From a bacterium (GTDB lineage: Bacteria > Hydrothermota > Hydrothermia > LBFQ01 > DSFT01), in the NCBI GenBank assembly GCA_030550205.1, contig JAUQPS010000001.1:1-58784 (forward strand): a stretch of DNA of 58,784 nucleotides. The letters are read 5' to 3'. Shown piece by piece: positions 8,063 to 17,021 of this stretch. Each line of letters begins with the position of its first letter. Position 1 is the first letter of the stretch. The notes beneath the pieces were generated by a model, which was not told the origin of the DNA, searched no databases, and saw only the letters and a list, made by a program, of their open reading frames with translations. A program made the position numbers and the translations under genes.

Positions 8063-8907
8063 AACCTGAGGTTTTAAGAGAGCTTAGAGAAAGAACTGGT
8101 GCAGGTCTTATGGATTGTAAAAAAGCATTAATTGAGGCGGATGGAGATATTGAAAAAGCAGTTGAGATATTAAGAAAAATGGGACTTGCCAAGATAGAGA
8201 AAAAACTTACAAAAGAAGCAAGACAAGGCTTAATAGCCAGTTATCTTTCAGATGATAGAAAATTTGGAGTTCTTGTAGAATTAAATTGTGAAACAGATTT
8301 TGTTTCTGCAACAGATGAATTTAAAACACTTTTAAATGAGATATTAGAAGTTATTAAAGAGTATAAGCCAAAGGATTTAGAAGAATTAAAAAGTTTAAAA
8401 TTAAAAAATGGTGATAGTGTGGATGAAGCTGTGAAGTTGTTAATAAGTAAGGTTGGTGAAAATATTGTATTGAGGAGATTTTCAATTTTTCAAACAGATG
8501 ATGGATTTATTGAAATATACGTTCATCCAGGAAGTATGCTTGCAAGTATGGTTGAAATAAAACCAAAGGATGAAAAATTATATCAGTTTGCAAAAGATAT
8601 AGCAATGCAAATAGCTGCTATGAATCCAATAGCAATTTCTGAAAATGATGTTCCACAAGATATAATTGAAAGAGAGAAAAATATATATAGAGAGCAAGCA
8701 ATTTCAGAAGGAAAACCAGAAAAAGTTATTGATAGGATTGTAGAAGGTAAGTTAAAAGCCTTTTTATCTGAAAGAGTTTTATTAAATCAGCAATTTATAA
8801 AAGACAATACGAAAACTGTTTTAGAATACAAGAAGGAAATTGAAAATCAAACTAATATACCAATTACAATTTCAAGGTTTGTAAGGTTTAAGGTAGGGGA
8901 AGAATGA
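8050..8907 (+). CDS. tsf: Elongation factor Ts
   Basis: 285 residues. The N-terminal UBA-like domain has [20 protein letters not shown], and the dimerisation-core signature is [26 protein letters not shown] with the TDFV motif that inserts into EF-Tu. It acts as the guanine-nucleotide exchange factor for EF-Tu. ATG 8050 overlaps rpsB by 13 nt and has a GGGAGGTGAG site. kbl follows with a 4 nt ATGA overlap. Confidence 0.97.
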   Translation: MADIKPEVLRELRERTGAGLMDCKKALIEADGDIEKAVEILRKMGLAKIEKKLTKEARQGLIASYLSDDRKFGVLVELNCETDFVSATDEFKTLLNEILEVIKEYKPKDLEELKSLKLKNGDSVDEAVKLLISKVGENIVLRRFSIFQTDDGFIEIYVHPGSMLASMVEIKPKDEKLYQFAKDIAMQIAAMNPIAISENDVPQDIIEREKNIYREQAISEGKPEKVIDRIVEGKLKAFLSERVLLNQQFIKDNTKTVLEYKKEIENQTNIPITISRFVRFKVGEE

Positions 8908-10073
8908 AGTTGAAATTTATTGATGAAGAACTTGAAAAATTGAAAGCGGAAGGTTTGTATTTAAATATAAGAACAATAGAAAGTGAAGTTTCTTCATGGT
9001 TCGTCGTTGATGGTAAAAAGTGTTTAAATTTAACATCAAATAATTATCTTGGATTTGCAAGTGATAAAAGGCTTGTAAATAAGGTTATAGAATATGTTCA
9101 AAAGTATGGTATTGGTCCTGCAGCGGTTAGAACAATTTCAGGAACAATGTCTATTCATATTGAGCTTGAAAAGAAATTAGCTAAATTTAAACATGTTGAA
9201 GATGTAATTTTATTACAAAGTGGTTTTATGGCAAATTTGGCAACAATACCGGCAATTGTTTCAAGTGAAGATGTAATATTTTCAGATGAATTAAATCATG
9301 CTTCAATAATAGATGGATGTAGATTAAGTAAAGCAGAAATAGTAAGATATAAACATTTAGATATGAATGATTTAGAAGATAAAATAAAACAATATAGGAA
9401 CAAAAGAAGAAAACTTATTGTAAGTGATGGAGTATTTTCTATGGATGGAGATATAGCGCCTTTAAATGAATTAATAGATATTGCTAATAGATATGATGCA
9501 ATTTTAATGATAGATGATGCTCATGGAGAGGGTGTGCTTGGAAGAAATGGAAGAGGAATTGTAGATCACTTTAATGCTCATAATAAGGTAGATATTGAGG
9601 TTGGAACACTTTCAAAAGCATTTGGAGTGGTTGGTGGATTTGTAGCAGGTAGTAGAAATTTAATTGATTATTTAAAACAAAAAGCAAGACCATTTTTATT
9701 TTCAAGTGCTTTAACGGTTGCTGATGTTGCTGCAAATTTAGCAGCACTTGAAATTATGGAAAGTTCAGATGAGCTTATAAAAAAGCTTTGGGAAAATAAG
9801 GAATACTTTCAAGAAAATTTAAAGAAAATGGGCTTTAATCTTGGAACTACTAAAACTCCAATAACACCTGTTATTATAGGTGATGAAAAGAAAGCTCAAC
9901 AATTCTCAAAAGAATTATTTGAAAATAATATATTTGTCCAAGCTATTGTATATCCAACAGTTCCCAAAGGAACTGCACGCCTTAGAGTAATGTTATCCGC
10001 TATTCATACAAAGGAAGATTTGGATTTTGCCCTTGAAGTATTTGAAAAGGTAAAGAAAAAGTTAGGAATTTAA
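8904..10073 (+). CDS. kbl: Glycine C-acetyltransferase-like PLP enzyme (KBL/AONS family)
   Basis: 389 residues of the alpha-oxoamine synthase family. Visible motifs are [11 protein letters not shown] (substrate and PLP region), [16 protein letters not shown] (about 204-208, pyridine-N aspartate and stacking histidine) and [11 protein letters not shown] with the Schiff-base lysine at about K238. Kbl cleaves 2-amino-3-ketobutyrate with CoA to glycine and acetyl-CoA, whereas the paralogue BioF makes 8-amino-7-oxononanoate. The sequence reads closer to the glycine C-acetyltransferase-related branch, and no bio genes are nearby. It is coupled to tsf by an ATGA overlap, an odd partner for a translation operon. 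Confidence 0.8.
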   Translation: MKLKFIDEELEKLKAEGLYLNIRTIESEVSSWFVVDGKKCLNLTSNNYLGFASDKRLVNKVIEYVQKYGIGPAAVRTISGTMSIHIELEKKLAKFKHVEDVILLQSGFMANLATIPAIVSSEDVIFSDELNHASIIDGCRLSKAEIVRYKHLDMNDLEDKIKQYRNKRRKLIVSDGVFSMDGDIAPLNELIDIANRYDAILMIDDAHGEGVLGRNGRGIVDHFNAHNKVDIEVGTLSKAFGVVGGFVAGSRNLIDYLKQKARPFLFSSALTVADVAANLAALEIMESSDELIKKLWENKEYFQENLKKMGFNLGTTKTPITPVIIGDEKKAQQFSKELFENNIFVQAIVYPTVPKGTARLRVMLSAIHTKEDLDFALEVFEKVKKKLGI

Positions 10074-10411
10074 AAATTGCAAACAAGCTTTTTTATCTCC
10101 TCACTATTAGCATAATCACAAGGTGTTTTATTATTATTTCTCTCTTTTTTGTTAGCCCCTTTTTGAACAAGAAATTTTACTAAATCTACATTCCCCTTAC
10201 TAACCGCAATATGTAATGGCATCTCACCTTCATTATACTTATCTATAAGTAATCTTAATAAATCTAAATCCCTCTTCTCTACTGCAATATGTAATAATTT
10301 CCTTCCTTCATTAAACTTCTTATTCACATCAGCTCCCTTTTGAATAAGAAATTTAACTGCCTCGAAATTATCCCTTATATCATCCTTTTCATTTACATTG
10401 GCTCCCTCTTT
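10070..10411 (-). pseudogene. Ankyrin-repeat protein remnant, 5'-truncated
   Basis: Ankyrin repeats read on the minus strand: VKFLIQKGADVN, KLLHIAVEKRDLDLLRLLI, MPLHIAVSKGNVDLVKFLV, KTPCDYANSEEIKKLV. A GTG at 10327 could start an 85-residue protein (10070-10327). However, the same frame continues upstream through more ankyrin sequence (LFVKEGANVNEKDD) to a TAA at about 10412, with no start codon or ribosome-binding site. One repeat there is also shortened. I read it as the surviving 3' part of a longer ankyrin protein whose 5' end was lost near the purA promoter. A short expressed fragment from GTG 10327 cannot be excluded. Its end overlaps the kbl stop by 4 nt. Confidence 0.6.
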
Positions 10412-10450
10412 AACAAAGAGTTAAGACTGCCATATTGAAATTTTAAAATC

Positions 10451-10462
10451 CTTTAAACTTTT
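10451..10462 (+). promoter_or_regulatory. TTTAAA promoter before purA
   Basis: CTTTAAACTTTT ends 4 nt before the TTG at 10467. It is the CTTTAAACTTTT variant of the recurrent motif, also seen before nuoA. A second AT-rich TTTTAAAAT lies at about 10441-10449. Confidence 0.5.
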
Positions 10463-10466
10463 AAAC

Positions 10467-11672
10467 TTGAAGAATATTTCTATTATTGGACTTCAATGGG
10501 GAGATGAAGGAAAGGGGAAAATTGTAGATTATTTAGCAAAAGATTATAAAACTATTGTAAGATTTCAAGGAGGTCCGAATGCAGGGCATACGGTTTATGT
10601 AAATAATAAAAAATATGTATTTCATCAGTTGCCAAGTGGATTACTTTGGGGAAATAAAAAAGGAATTATTGGAAGTGGAGTTGTTTTAGATATAGAAACA
10701 TTGAAAAAAGAAATTGAGCAAATTAAAGATATTAACTTTAAATTAATAATTGATTATAGAGCAAATATAATTTTGCCATATCATAAGTTAGAAGATGAAA
10801 TGGAAGAGAGTATGGGAGGTATTGGCTCTACAAAAAGGGGAATTTCACAAGCATATAGAGATAAATATGCAAGGATTGGTATAAGGGTTTTTGATGTTCT
10901 AAATGAAGATAGATTAAAAATTGCCTTAAAAAGAAATTATGAGTTTAATAGAGCTTTAATTTCTTCAAGATATAGTAAGGAAATTATGAGTTTTGATGAG
11001 GTTTATGAGTATGTTTTGAGTTTTAAAAATTTTCTTTTAGAATTTAGTTCAGATGCTCAATATGAGATATTAAATGAGAAGGAAGGAATAATTTTTGAAG
11101 GAGCTCAGGGCACTTTGTTAGATATTACATTTGGAACATATCCATTTGTTACAAGTTCTCATACAATAACTTCTGGTATAGGGATAAGTTTAGGTATTCC
11201 TTTAAATATAATAGATGAAAATATTGGGGTATTTAAAGCATATACAACAAGGGTTGGTAAAGGTCCATTTCCAACGGAATTAAATGATGAAATTGGAGAA
11301 TATATTAGAAATAAAGGGAATGAATATGGTTCTACAACTGGAAGGGCAAGAAGATGTGGATGGCTTGATTTAGTATTGTTAAAATATGCAGTTTTAATGA
11401 ACAATATAAATTATTTAATTTTGACAAAATTGGATGTATTATTTGGGTTAAGTGAAGTTAAAGTTTGTGTTGCATATGAATATAAAAATAATATAGTTGA
11501 TTTTCCACCTGTTTATGATTTAGAGAATGTAAAACCTATTTACAAGACATTTAAGGGTTTTGATAGTGTTGAAGGAGCAAGTGAATATATAAGTTTTATT
11601 GAAAGTTATTTAAATAGGAAAATTGTTTTTGTATCTTATGGTTTTGAAAGAGAAGCAATGTTAAAGCTATGA
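10467..11672 (+). CDS. purA: Adenylosuccinate synthetase
   Basis: 401 residues, slightly shorter than the usual 425-430. The N-terminus has the IGLQWGDEGKGKIVDYLA phosphate loop and catalytic Asp/His region (FQGGPNAGHTVYV); GSTKRGISQAYRDKYAR, FEGAQGTLLDITFGTYPFV and TTGRARRCGWLDLVLLKYA also match. It condenses IMP and aspartate using GTP, the first step from IMP to AMP. The start is TTG at 10467, immediately after a promoter motif and without a ribosome-binding site. No other purine genes are adjacent. Overlaps the rhodanese gene by 4 nt. Confidence 0.96.
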   Translation: MKNISIIGLQWGDEGKGKIVDYLAKDYKTIVRFQGGPNAGHTVYVNNKKYVFHQLPSGLLWGNKKGIIGSGVVLDIETLKKEIEQIKDINFKLIIDYRANIILPYHKLEDEMEESMGGIGSTKRGISQAYRDKYARIGIRVFDVLNEDRLKIALKRNYEFNRALISSRYSKEIMSFDEVYEYVLSFKNFLLEFSSDAQYEILNEKEGIIFEGAQGTLLDITFGTYPFVTSSHTITSGIGISLGIPLNIIDENIGVFKAYTTRVGKGPFPTELNDEIGEYIRNKGNEYGSTTGRARRCGWLDLVLLKYAVLMNNINYLILTKLDVLFGLSEVKVCVAYEYKNNIVDFPPVYDLENVKPIYKTFKGFDSVEGASEYISFIESYLNRKIVFVSYGFEREAMLKL

Positions 11673-12040
11673 AGCGTTTTCTTTTTCTCATTTTTATAAT
11701 TTCTTGCTCAAATAAAAGTGATGTTGTAGATGCTGATTATATTTTAAAAAATTTAGAAAATCCTAAAATTGTCCTTATTGATGTAAGAAATAATGAAGCT
11801 TTTAAGAGTGGTCATATTCCAAATACAAAGTATAACATACCCTTAGATAGATTAAGGGATGATTTTAAGAAAGGCCTTGTTCAAATATCCAAGGATGATA
11901 CTATTATTGTATATTGTCAAAAGGGAATATTATCTGAAAAAGCTTATGAGATATTAAAAGCATTAGGATATAATGTTAAGCATTATAAGGGAAGTTTTGA
12001 GGATTGGAAAGCAAGAAAATTACCAGTTGAGATGGAGTGA
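11669..12040 (+). CDS. Rhodanese-domain lipoprotein
   Basis: 123 residues. A short signal with lipobox (MKRFLFLIFIISC, lipidated C13) precedes a single rhodanese domain with VLIDVRNNEAFKSGHIPNT and the catalytic loop VYCQKGILSEKAYE (C83). Single-domain rhodaneses of this kind carry persulfide sulfur; a periplasmic, membrane-tethered sulfur carrier is inferred. ATG 11669 overlaps the purA stop as ATGA. The active-site cysteine and loop length fit sulfurtransferase rather than phosphatase activity. Confidence 0.85.
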   Translation: MKRFLFLIFIISCSNKSDVVDADYILKNLENPKIVLIDVRNNEAFKSGHIPNTKYNIPLDRLRDDFKKGLVQISKDDTIIVYCQKGILSEKAYEILKALGYNVKHYKGSFEDWKARKLPVEME

Positions 12041-12050
12041 ATTTTTCCTT

Positions 12051-12515
12051 CTATTCTTTTACCCCAAAAATTTTTAGAAATCGCTTAAAATACCTTTCTT
12101 CTATCCAATCACCATGTTCTCCAAATCTATGTTTAATTTGCGGTTTTGAAGATATGTGGAATTCTGGTATTCGTCCTTGCTAAGTATTTAGTAAATCTTC
12201 TAGATAGAATTTGGAAGGGTTTAAGTTATGATGTGTATAATGCCTTTCATCATTTTCTACTGCAAGTCTTTCAAATGATATTCTAGCTCCTTTATAGAAA
12301 AATAAACTACCTCTTTTTTGAGTGAGCTTAATACTACAAATTGACCTGGATGCATGGCAATTCTTATTTGATAGTTTTTAAGAATTTTTGAGAAATTTAA
12401 TAACTTTTCTTCTATTGGTTTTAGCCACTACTTTTTAAATAATATTTGAACCTATTTTCAAAATTTAAATGAGAAATTCTAAACTTTCTATTTGTAGTTA
12501 TTTTTCCATCGGAAG
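12051..12515 (-). pseudogene. uvsE: UV damage endonuclease (UvsE/UVDE) pseudogene
   Basis: Reading the minus strand in separate frames recovers UvsE pieces in the correct order. An N-terminal piece TTNRKFRISHLNFENRF (near 12450-12515) matches the TTNRT-R-L start of the family. Next comes an RIAMHPGQFVVLSS piece ending at TAG 12257-12259, which contains the signature MHPGQ. Then FERLAVENDERHYT (LENDE motif) ends at TAG 12180-12182. A final FHISSKPQIKHRFGEHGDWI ends at TAG 12051-12053. The helix-barrel stretches between them are missing, so both frameshifts and internal deletions have occurred. UvsE nicks 5' to UV photoproducts; this copy cannot be functional. It accounts for most of the otherwise gene-free stretch 12041-12620. 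Confidence 0.8.
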
Positions 12516-12620
12516 TAGAACAAAAAACTTATTCTTATGCCTTTAAATTCCAACATGTCATTATTGTCATTATATTATAAGTAATGCCAAAGGGTGGGGA
12601 AAGGTTTATTATTCTATTGC

Positions 12621-13472
12621 TTAAAAAAGCTTTCCTCTTTGTTTTTGTGGTGCATAAGGACCTGTATATTTACCTTTCTCTTTTCTTTCTCTAAAAGTTT
12701 CCTTGACATTGTGCTTTGATAATTCTTCCAAAACTCTCTTTTTTTCCTTCTCGCATTCTTTTAATCTTTTTTCTGCATATAGCACGTATTCCTTTGATAT
12801 GTCAATGCCTATGTAATCATGACCAAGGAGCTTTGCTGCTACTAAGGTTGTACCACTTCCGCAGTATGGGTCTATAACTATACCCTTTCTATCATCCAAA
12901 AGTGAGTATATTATTCGTGTAGGTAGCTCTATAGGAAAGGGTGCGGGATGAGGGTTTTCCGTTTCCGGTGGAAGGCGCCATATAGATGTAAGTAAGGCAT
13001 GTTTAGATTTAAGCTCTTCTCCTATTAAGTTATTACCCTTTGGCTTATACAGCCAGTATATTCTTTCATCCACCTGCCAAAACCTCCATCCCCTTATATT
13101 GCCTGCTATACCTCTGTCCCATATTATCTCCTGCCTTATGACCCACTTGGTTTTTCTTAACCAATCCATAGGATGTATCATAATTCCCCTTTCCCATCTT
13201 AGCTTATGGTTATAAAAGAAAGAACCCCCAGGCTTTATAATCCTATAAAGCTCATCTAAAACCTCAACCTGTATTCTTTGGTATTCTTCCTCTGGTAAGT
13301 TGTCAACAGCTCCCGCATACTTTATATTTTTAACCAACCATCCCTTTTTATTTTCTCCTTTATTGTAAGGTGGTGATGTTATACCTAAATCCACAAATTC
13401 ATCGGGCAAGGTTTTTAATATCTCCAAAGCATCACCGCAGAATATTTTGTTAAGGTAAATATCAAATTTCAT
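12621..13472 (-). CDS. Type II DNA methyltransferase (beta-class, TSPPY motif)
   Basis: 283 residues. The catalytic motif ITSPPYN is at about residues 31-37 and the AdoMet motif DPYCGSGTT at about 201-209, so motif IV precedes motif I as in beta-class enzymes. The SPPY form favours N4-cytosine methylation, although N6-adenine cannot be excluded. It overlaps the upstream gene 13469-14143 by 4 nt, and the two form a restriction-modification pair. The pair is transcribed leftward from a promoter shared with tal. The region is less AT-rich than its neighbours, which fits acquisition. Recognition sequence unknown. Confidence 0.88.
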   Translation of the reverse strand: MKFDIYLNKIFCGDALEILKTLPDEFVDLGITSPPYNKGENKKGWLVKNIKYAGAVDNLPEEEYQRIQVEVLDELYRIIKPGGSFFYNHKLRWERGIMIHPMDWLRKTKWVIRQEIIWDRGIAGNIRGWRFWQVDERIYWLYKPKGNNLIGEELKSKHALLTSIWRLPPETENPHPAPFPIELPTRIIYSLLDDRKGIVIDPYCGSGTTLVAAKLLGHDYIGIDISKEYVLYAEKRLKECEKEKKRVLEELSKHNVKETFRERKEKGKYTGPYAPQKQRGKLF

Positions 13473-14143
13473 CTTGCTTTACTCCATAAAAACTGATAAA
13501 ATCCTTTGGATATATATTCCTTATATTTCTCCAATTCCACTCGGGGAATAAGATAAACAACTTTTAATTCAGTACTATTTATATAATGTCTGTAGTCAAA
13601 GTAAGCACTTCTGAGAAATTGGCCTCTTGTGCTTCGGCTACCTCTTAGCTTAGCTTGCCATCTTTTTATCTGATTTTCTAAATGATTAACAAATCCTGGA
13701 GTATTAAAGGGAAATTCTATAATGTAAATTAACCTACCATCTATAAATCCGCTTACCAAAACATTTAAATTTTCTTTTTTGTCTCGTTCTAGCCTTGCTA
13801 AGGTATAATCGGTAAAGTTGCCACCACCATTAAGTTTAGCGGGCTTTGTCTTTCTTTCACCAAGCTTGTATTTTTCAAAGTCTTCACTATTTATATTTTT
13901 TGGCTTTGCTTCACACTTTATAGTTTTTCCGGGGATAATAGAATCTTGTTTAAAACCATTATAGCCAATCTTTCCTTTTTCATGTGTGTACCCCGCCAAA
14001 GCAACGGTTATAAATTCTCTTATTGTTGATGAATTTTTATCATTTATGTACATTGTAAGCAAGTCAATAAGCATGGCAATTAAGTTATCCTTTGAGCGTC
14101 CTAAAAGATAGGTTATAAGGTCTTTTGCCAACTCCTGGTTCAT
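13469..14143 (-). CDS. Putative type II restriction endonuclease
   Basis: 224 residues, not recognised as a named enzyme. Its role rests mainly on the 4 nt overlap with a DNA methyltransferase. It also has a plausible PD-(D/E)xK core: D67 in FKQDSI, then E78-x-K80 in TIKCEAKPK. Other visible features are GGGNFTDYTLARLERD and a basic stretch KRWQAKLRGSRSTRGQF that could contact DNA. ATG 14143 lies 10 nt downstream of a promoter-like ACTTTAAAATTATAG. The endonuclease precedes the methyltransferase, an order often linked to control of restriction timing; no C-protein gene is visible. Confidence 0.65.
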   Translation of the reverse strand: MNQELAKDLITYLLGRSKDNLIAMLIDLLTMYINDKNSSTIREFITVALAGYTHEKGKIGYNGFKQDSIIPGKTIKCEAKPKNINSEDFEKYKLGERKTKPAKLNGGGNFTDYTLARLERDKKENLNVLVSGFIDGRLIYIIEFPFNTPGFVNHLENQIKRWQAKLRGSRSTRGQFLRSAYFDYRHYINSTELKVVYLIPRVELEKYKEYISKGFYQFLWSKAR

Positions 14144-14153
14144 AAAATTCTTG

Positions 14154-14168
14154 CTATAATTTTAAAGT
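14154..14168 (-). promoter_or_regulatory. TTTAAAAT promoter of restriction-modification pair
   Basis: Minus strand ACTTTAAAATTATAG ends 10 nt before ATG 14143. It is back-to-back with the tal promoter in the 53 bp intergenic gap, so the pair carries or has adopted a host-type promoter. Confidence 0.5.
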
Positions 14169-14178
14169 TAAAAGTATA

Positions 14179-14192
14179 CTTTAAAATTTTCA
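14179..14192 (+). promoter_or_regulatory. TTTAAAAT promoter before tal
   Basis: CTTTAAAATTTTCA ends 4 nt before ATG 14197. It is an exact copy of the consensus seen at 3182 and 49720, with no Shine-Dalgarno sequence before the gene. Confidence 0.65.
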
Positions 14193-14196
14193 TACT

Positions 14197-14841
14197 ATGA
14201 AATTTTTCGTAGATAGTGCAAATATTGAAGAAATTAAAAAATTGAATGAGTGGGGTATTATAAGTGGAGTCACGACAAATCCATCACTTTTGTCGAAAGA
14301 AAAGGGAAATCCTTATGATATTTTAAGGCAAATATGTGAGATTGTAAAAGGTCCAGTTTCGGCAGAAGTTACCGCTGTCAAATTTGAAGAAATGGTAGAG
14401 GAAGCACACAGACTTGCAGATATTCATCCAAACATTGTTGTAAAAATTCCATTTATAGAAGATGGTATTAAAGCTATAAAATACTTATCAGAAAGGGGAA
14501 TTAGTGTAAATACTACATTAATTTTTAATCCAATTCAAGCACTAATTGCAGCAAGGGCTGGTGCAAGATATGTTTCACCATTTATTGGAAGACTTGATGA
14601 TGTAGGACATGATGGATTATCAATAATTAAAGAAATTGTAGAGATATTTACAATTCATGAAATTGAAACAGAAGTCATAGCAGCAAGCATTAGACATCCA
14701 AGACATGTTCTTATGTCCGCACTTTATGGAGCTCATATTGCTACAATCCCACCAAATGTCTTTTATCAAATGATAAAACATCCACTTACAGACATTGGAT
14801 TGCAAAAATTCTTAGAAGATTGGAAAAAGAAGGAAGGATAA
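14197..14841 (+). CDS. tal: Transaldolase, small (TalC/fructose-6-phosphate aldolase-like) type
   Basis: 214 residues, the short-subunit class. It starts [20 protein letters not shown] and has [11 protein letters not shown], the Schiff-base lysine K83 in NIVVKIPF, and [14 protein letters not shown]. It transfers a dihydroxyacetone unit between sugar phosphates in the non-oxidative pentose phosphate pathway. Members of this subfamily are either transaldolases or fructose-6-phosphate aldolases, and the sequence alone does not decide. The start is directly behind a promoter motif. Its stop codon immediately abuts the ATG of the SurA-like gene. Confidence 0.93.
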   Translation: MKFFVDSANIEEIKKLNEWGIISGVTTNPSLLSKEKGNPYDILRQICEIVKGPVSAEVTAVKFEEMVEEAHRLADIHPNIVVKIPFIEDGIKAIKYLSERGISVNTTLIFNPIQALIAARAGARYVSPFIGRLDDVGHDGLSIIKEIVEIFTIHEIETEVIAASIRHPRHVLMSALYGAHIATIPPNVFYQMIKHPLTDIGLQKFLEDWKKKEG

Positions 14842-16191
14842 ATGATATTCTTATTATTACAAGTAGATAGCACTAAACTTTTGGATAAAGTTATTGCGGT
14901 TGTAAATGATGAGCCTATATTTCAATCAGAACTTGAAGAAATATATAGAGCAACTACAACAACAGAAAATGATTCATTAAAAAAAGCTATTCTTGAAAAT
15001 CTTATAAAACAAAAAGCAATTTTAGTTTTAGCAAAATCAGATACTACATTATCTGTTTCAAATGAAGATGTTCAAAGTGCTTCAAAAAGCTATTTAGATA
15101 ATATATACTTTCAATATGGAAGAGTTGAAATTTTTAATAAATTACAAGAAGAAAAAATAAATCCTAATGATACAACAAAACTAAAAGAAGTTTTAAAAAG
15201 TTATAATGTTCCTGATAGTATTATGAACTTTCAAGACCCTGAACTTGGAAATAAAGTTTTCTTAATAGTAGGCAAGCAAATTTTTGAAAATGAGTTAAAA
15301 AAGAATAATTTAACATTAAGTGAATTTCTTGAAAGTCAAAAAGATTTTATAAAAAAGCAAATACTTATTCAAAAATATATCTCAAAATATATAACTCCTG
15401 AGATAAGCATTGATGAAGGCGAAATTAAACAATTTTTTGAAACTCATAAGGACTCATTTCCAAAACAGCCAAATGTTTATTATTTACAACAAATTGTAAT
15501 TCCTGTTCAACCATCATTTGAACAAGAAGAAAAAGCATATAATAAAATTAAAGATATTTATAAGAGGCTTCAAAAAGGAGAGGATTTTTATAAAGTAGCA
15601 AAAAGATATTCAGAAGATAGTATCATTCAAATTGGTTGGATTAAAAGGGATTATTTAGCTCAATTTTTAAGCCCCGATATTATAACTGAAATATTTTCCA
15701 TAAGTAAAAATTCTTATACAAGACCATTAAGAACACCAATGGGATATAATATATTTAAAATTGAAGATAGAAATGCTGATTCTGTAAAATTAAGTCATAT
15801 TTTAATAAGAGTAAAGCCTTCAAAAGAAGATATTGAAAAAGCGAGAACAAGAGTATTAGAAGTTCTTGAAAGTGCTAAAAAAGATTTTGAAAAAACAGCA
15901 AAGGAATATCCTTTTGCTCCACTTGATATTGGATATGTTCCAGAAGATGCTTTGGGTGAAGAACTTAAAGTTTATTTTAAAGATGTAAAGGAAAATTCAA
16001 TTGTTGGTCCAATTTATAAAGATGGATTTTATTTAATTTTAAGAGTAAAGCAGTTTATACCTGAAAGGGTTGTTAAATATGAGGATGTAAGAGAACAAAT
16101 TAAATTTATGATAATGAATAAGAAAATTGAAGAAAAGATAAGTCAAATTTATGAAAAGAACAAAGATAAATTTTTAATAAAAATTTATTGA
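14842..16191 (+). CDS. surA: SurA-like periplasmic peptidyl-prolyl isomerase/chaperone
   Basis: 449 residues. A SurA N-terminal chaperone domain (DKVIAVVNDEPIFQSELEEI) is followed by two parvulin-like domains. The first is at about 205-300 (YYLQQIVIPV); the second is at about 315-410 (KLSHILIRVKPSKEDIEKAR). The family helps outer-membrane proteins cross the periplasm. The N-terminus is only MIFLLLQVDSTK, a very short uncharged hydrophobic segment. It cannot be longer, because the codon before ATG is the tal stop. Export must therefore rely on an ultrashort signal. Cotranscribed with tal and folD. Confidence 0.85.
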   Translation: MIFLLLQVDSTKLLDKVIAVVNDEPIFQSELEEIYRATTTTENDSLKKAILENLIKQKAILVLAKSDTTLSVSNEDVQSASKSYLDNIYFQYGRVEIFNKLQEEKINPNDTTKLKEVLKSYNVPDSIMNFQDPELGNKVFLIVGKQIFENELKKNNLTLSEFLESQKDFIKKQILIQKYISKYITPEISIDEGEIKQFFETHKDSFPKQPNVYYLQQIVIPVQPSFEQEEKAYNKIKDIYKRLQKGEDFYKVAKRYSEDSIIQIGWIKRDYLAQFLSPDIITEIFSISKNSYTRPLRTPMGYNIFKIEDRNADSVKLSHILIRVKPSKEDIEKARTRVLEVLESAKKDFEKTAKEYPFAPLDIGYVPEDALGEELKVYFKDVKENSIVGPIYKDGFYLILRVKQFIPERVVKYEDVREQIKFMIMNKKIEEKISQIYEKNKDKFLIKIY

Positions 16192-16192
16192 G

Positions 16193-17008
16193 ATGGAAAT
16201 TTTAAGTGGTAAGCCTGTTGCTCAAAAGATATATGAGCGAATAAAACCCAAGCCTATAAAAGTTGCTATTTTAATAATAACGGATGATATGTCTGCAATT
16301 ACATATTTAAAATCAAAAGTTAAAAAATTTTCTGAGTTTCAAATTCAAAGCGAAATAATTTCCTTTGATAGTAATATAAGTGAAAAAGAATTAGTTTTAA
16401 AAATTGAAGAATTAAATAAGAGAGAAGATATTAATGGAATTTTTGTAGAAATGCCCCTTCCAAAACATATTGAACCATTAAATATTTTCTCAAAAATTTC
16501 TATAAGTAAAGATGTAGAAGGCTTAAATCCAATAAACTTAGGAAAAATTCTATATAATCAAGAATTTATAGTTCCAAGCACAGCAAAGGCGGTAATTGAA
16601 TTATTAGATTATTATAATATAAATGTAGAGGGGAAAAATGTTGTAGTTATTGGAAGAAGTATTATTGTTGGAAAGCCTTTATCTTTGCTTCTTTTAAATA
16701 GAAATGCAACAATCACAATTTGCCATTCAAAAACTAAAAATCTAAAAGATATTACAAGAAGTGCTGATATTTTAATTAGTGCTGTTGGTAAAGCAAAATT
16801 TATAACTCGTGAATATATAAAGGAAAATTCAATAATAATTGATATTGGGACAAACTATATAGATAATAAATTAGTTGGAGATGTTGATTTTGAAGATGTT
16901 AAAGATATTGTGAAAGCAATAACACCTGTTCCTGGCGGAATTGGTCCTATTACAACCGCCATAACTATTGAGAATTGTCTTAAAATTTCAAGTAATTATT
17001 GGCTTTAA
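16193..17008 (+). CDS. folD: Methylenetetrahydrofolate dehydrogenase/cyclohydrolase
   Basis: 271 residues with the FolD fold. The catalytic Tyr-xxx-Lys is in ITYLKSKVKKF, and DVEGLNPINLG, the Rossmann motif VVIGRSIIVGKPLSLLL, ITICHSKTKN and PVPGGIGPITTA are all present. The enzyme interconverts 5,10-methylene- and 10-formyl-tetrahydrofolate with NAD(P). Two usually conserved motifs differ: QLPLP is EMPLP, and PCTPxG is PSTAKA. Activity is probable, but substrate contacts may be altered. It begins one base after the SurA-like stop. Its last codons overlap the nuoA promoter motif. Confidence 0.88.
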   Translation: MEILSGKPVAQKIYERIKPKPIKVAILIITDDMSAITYLKSKVKKFSEFQIQSEIISFDSNISEKELVLKIEELNKREDINGIFVEMPLPKHIEPLNIFSKISISKDVEGLNPINLGKILYNQEFIVPSTAKAVIELLDYYNINVEGKNVVVIGRSIIVGKPLSLLLLNRNATITICHSKTKNLKDITRSADILISAVGKAKFITREYIKENSIIIDIGTNYIDNKLVGDVDFEDVKDIVKAITPVPGGIGPITTAITIENCLKISSNYWL

Positions 17009-17016
17009 ACTTTTAG
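17003..17016 (+). promoter_or_regulatory. TTTAAA promoter before nuoA
   Basis: CTTTAAACTTTTAG ends 5 nt before ATG 17022 and overlaps the folD stop. Same variant as at purA. It supports ATG 17022 over an upstream in-frame start at 16968. Confidence 0.5.
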
Positions 17017-17021
17017 GCATT

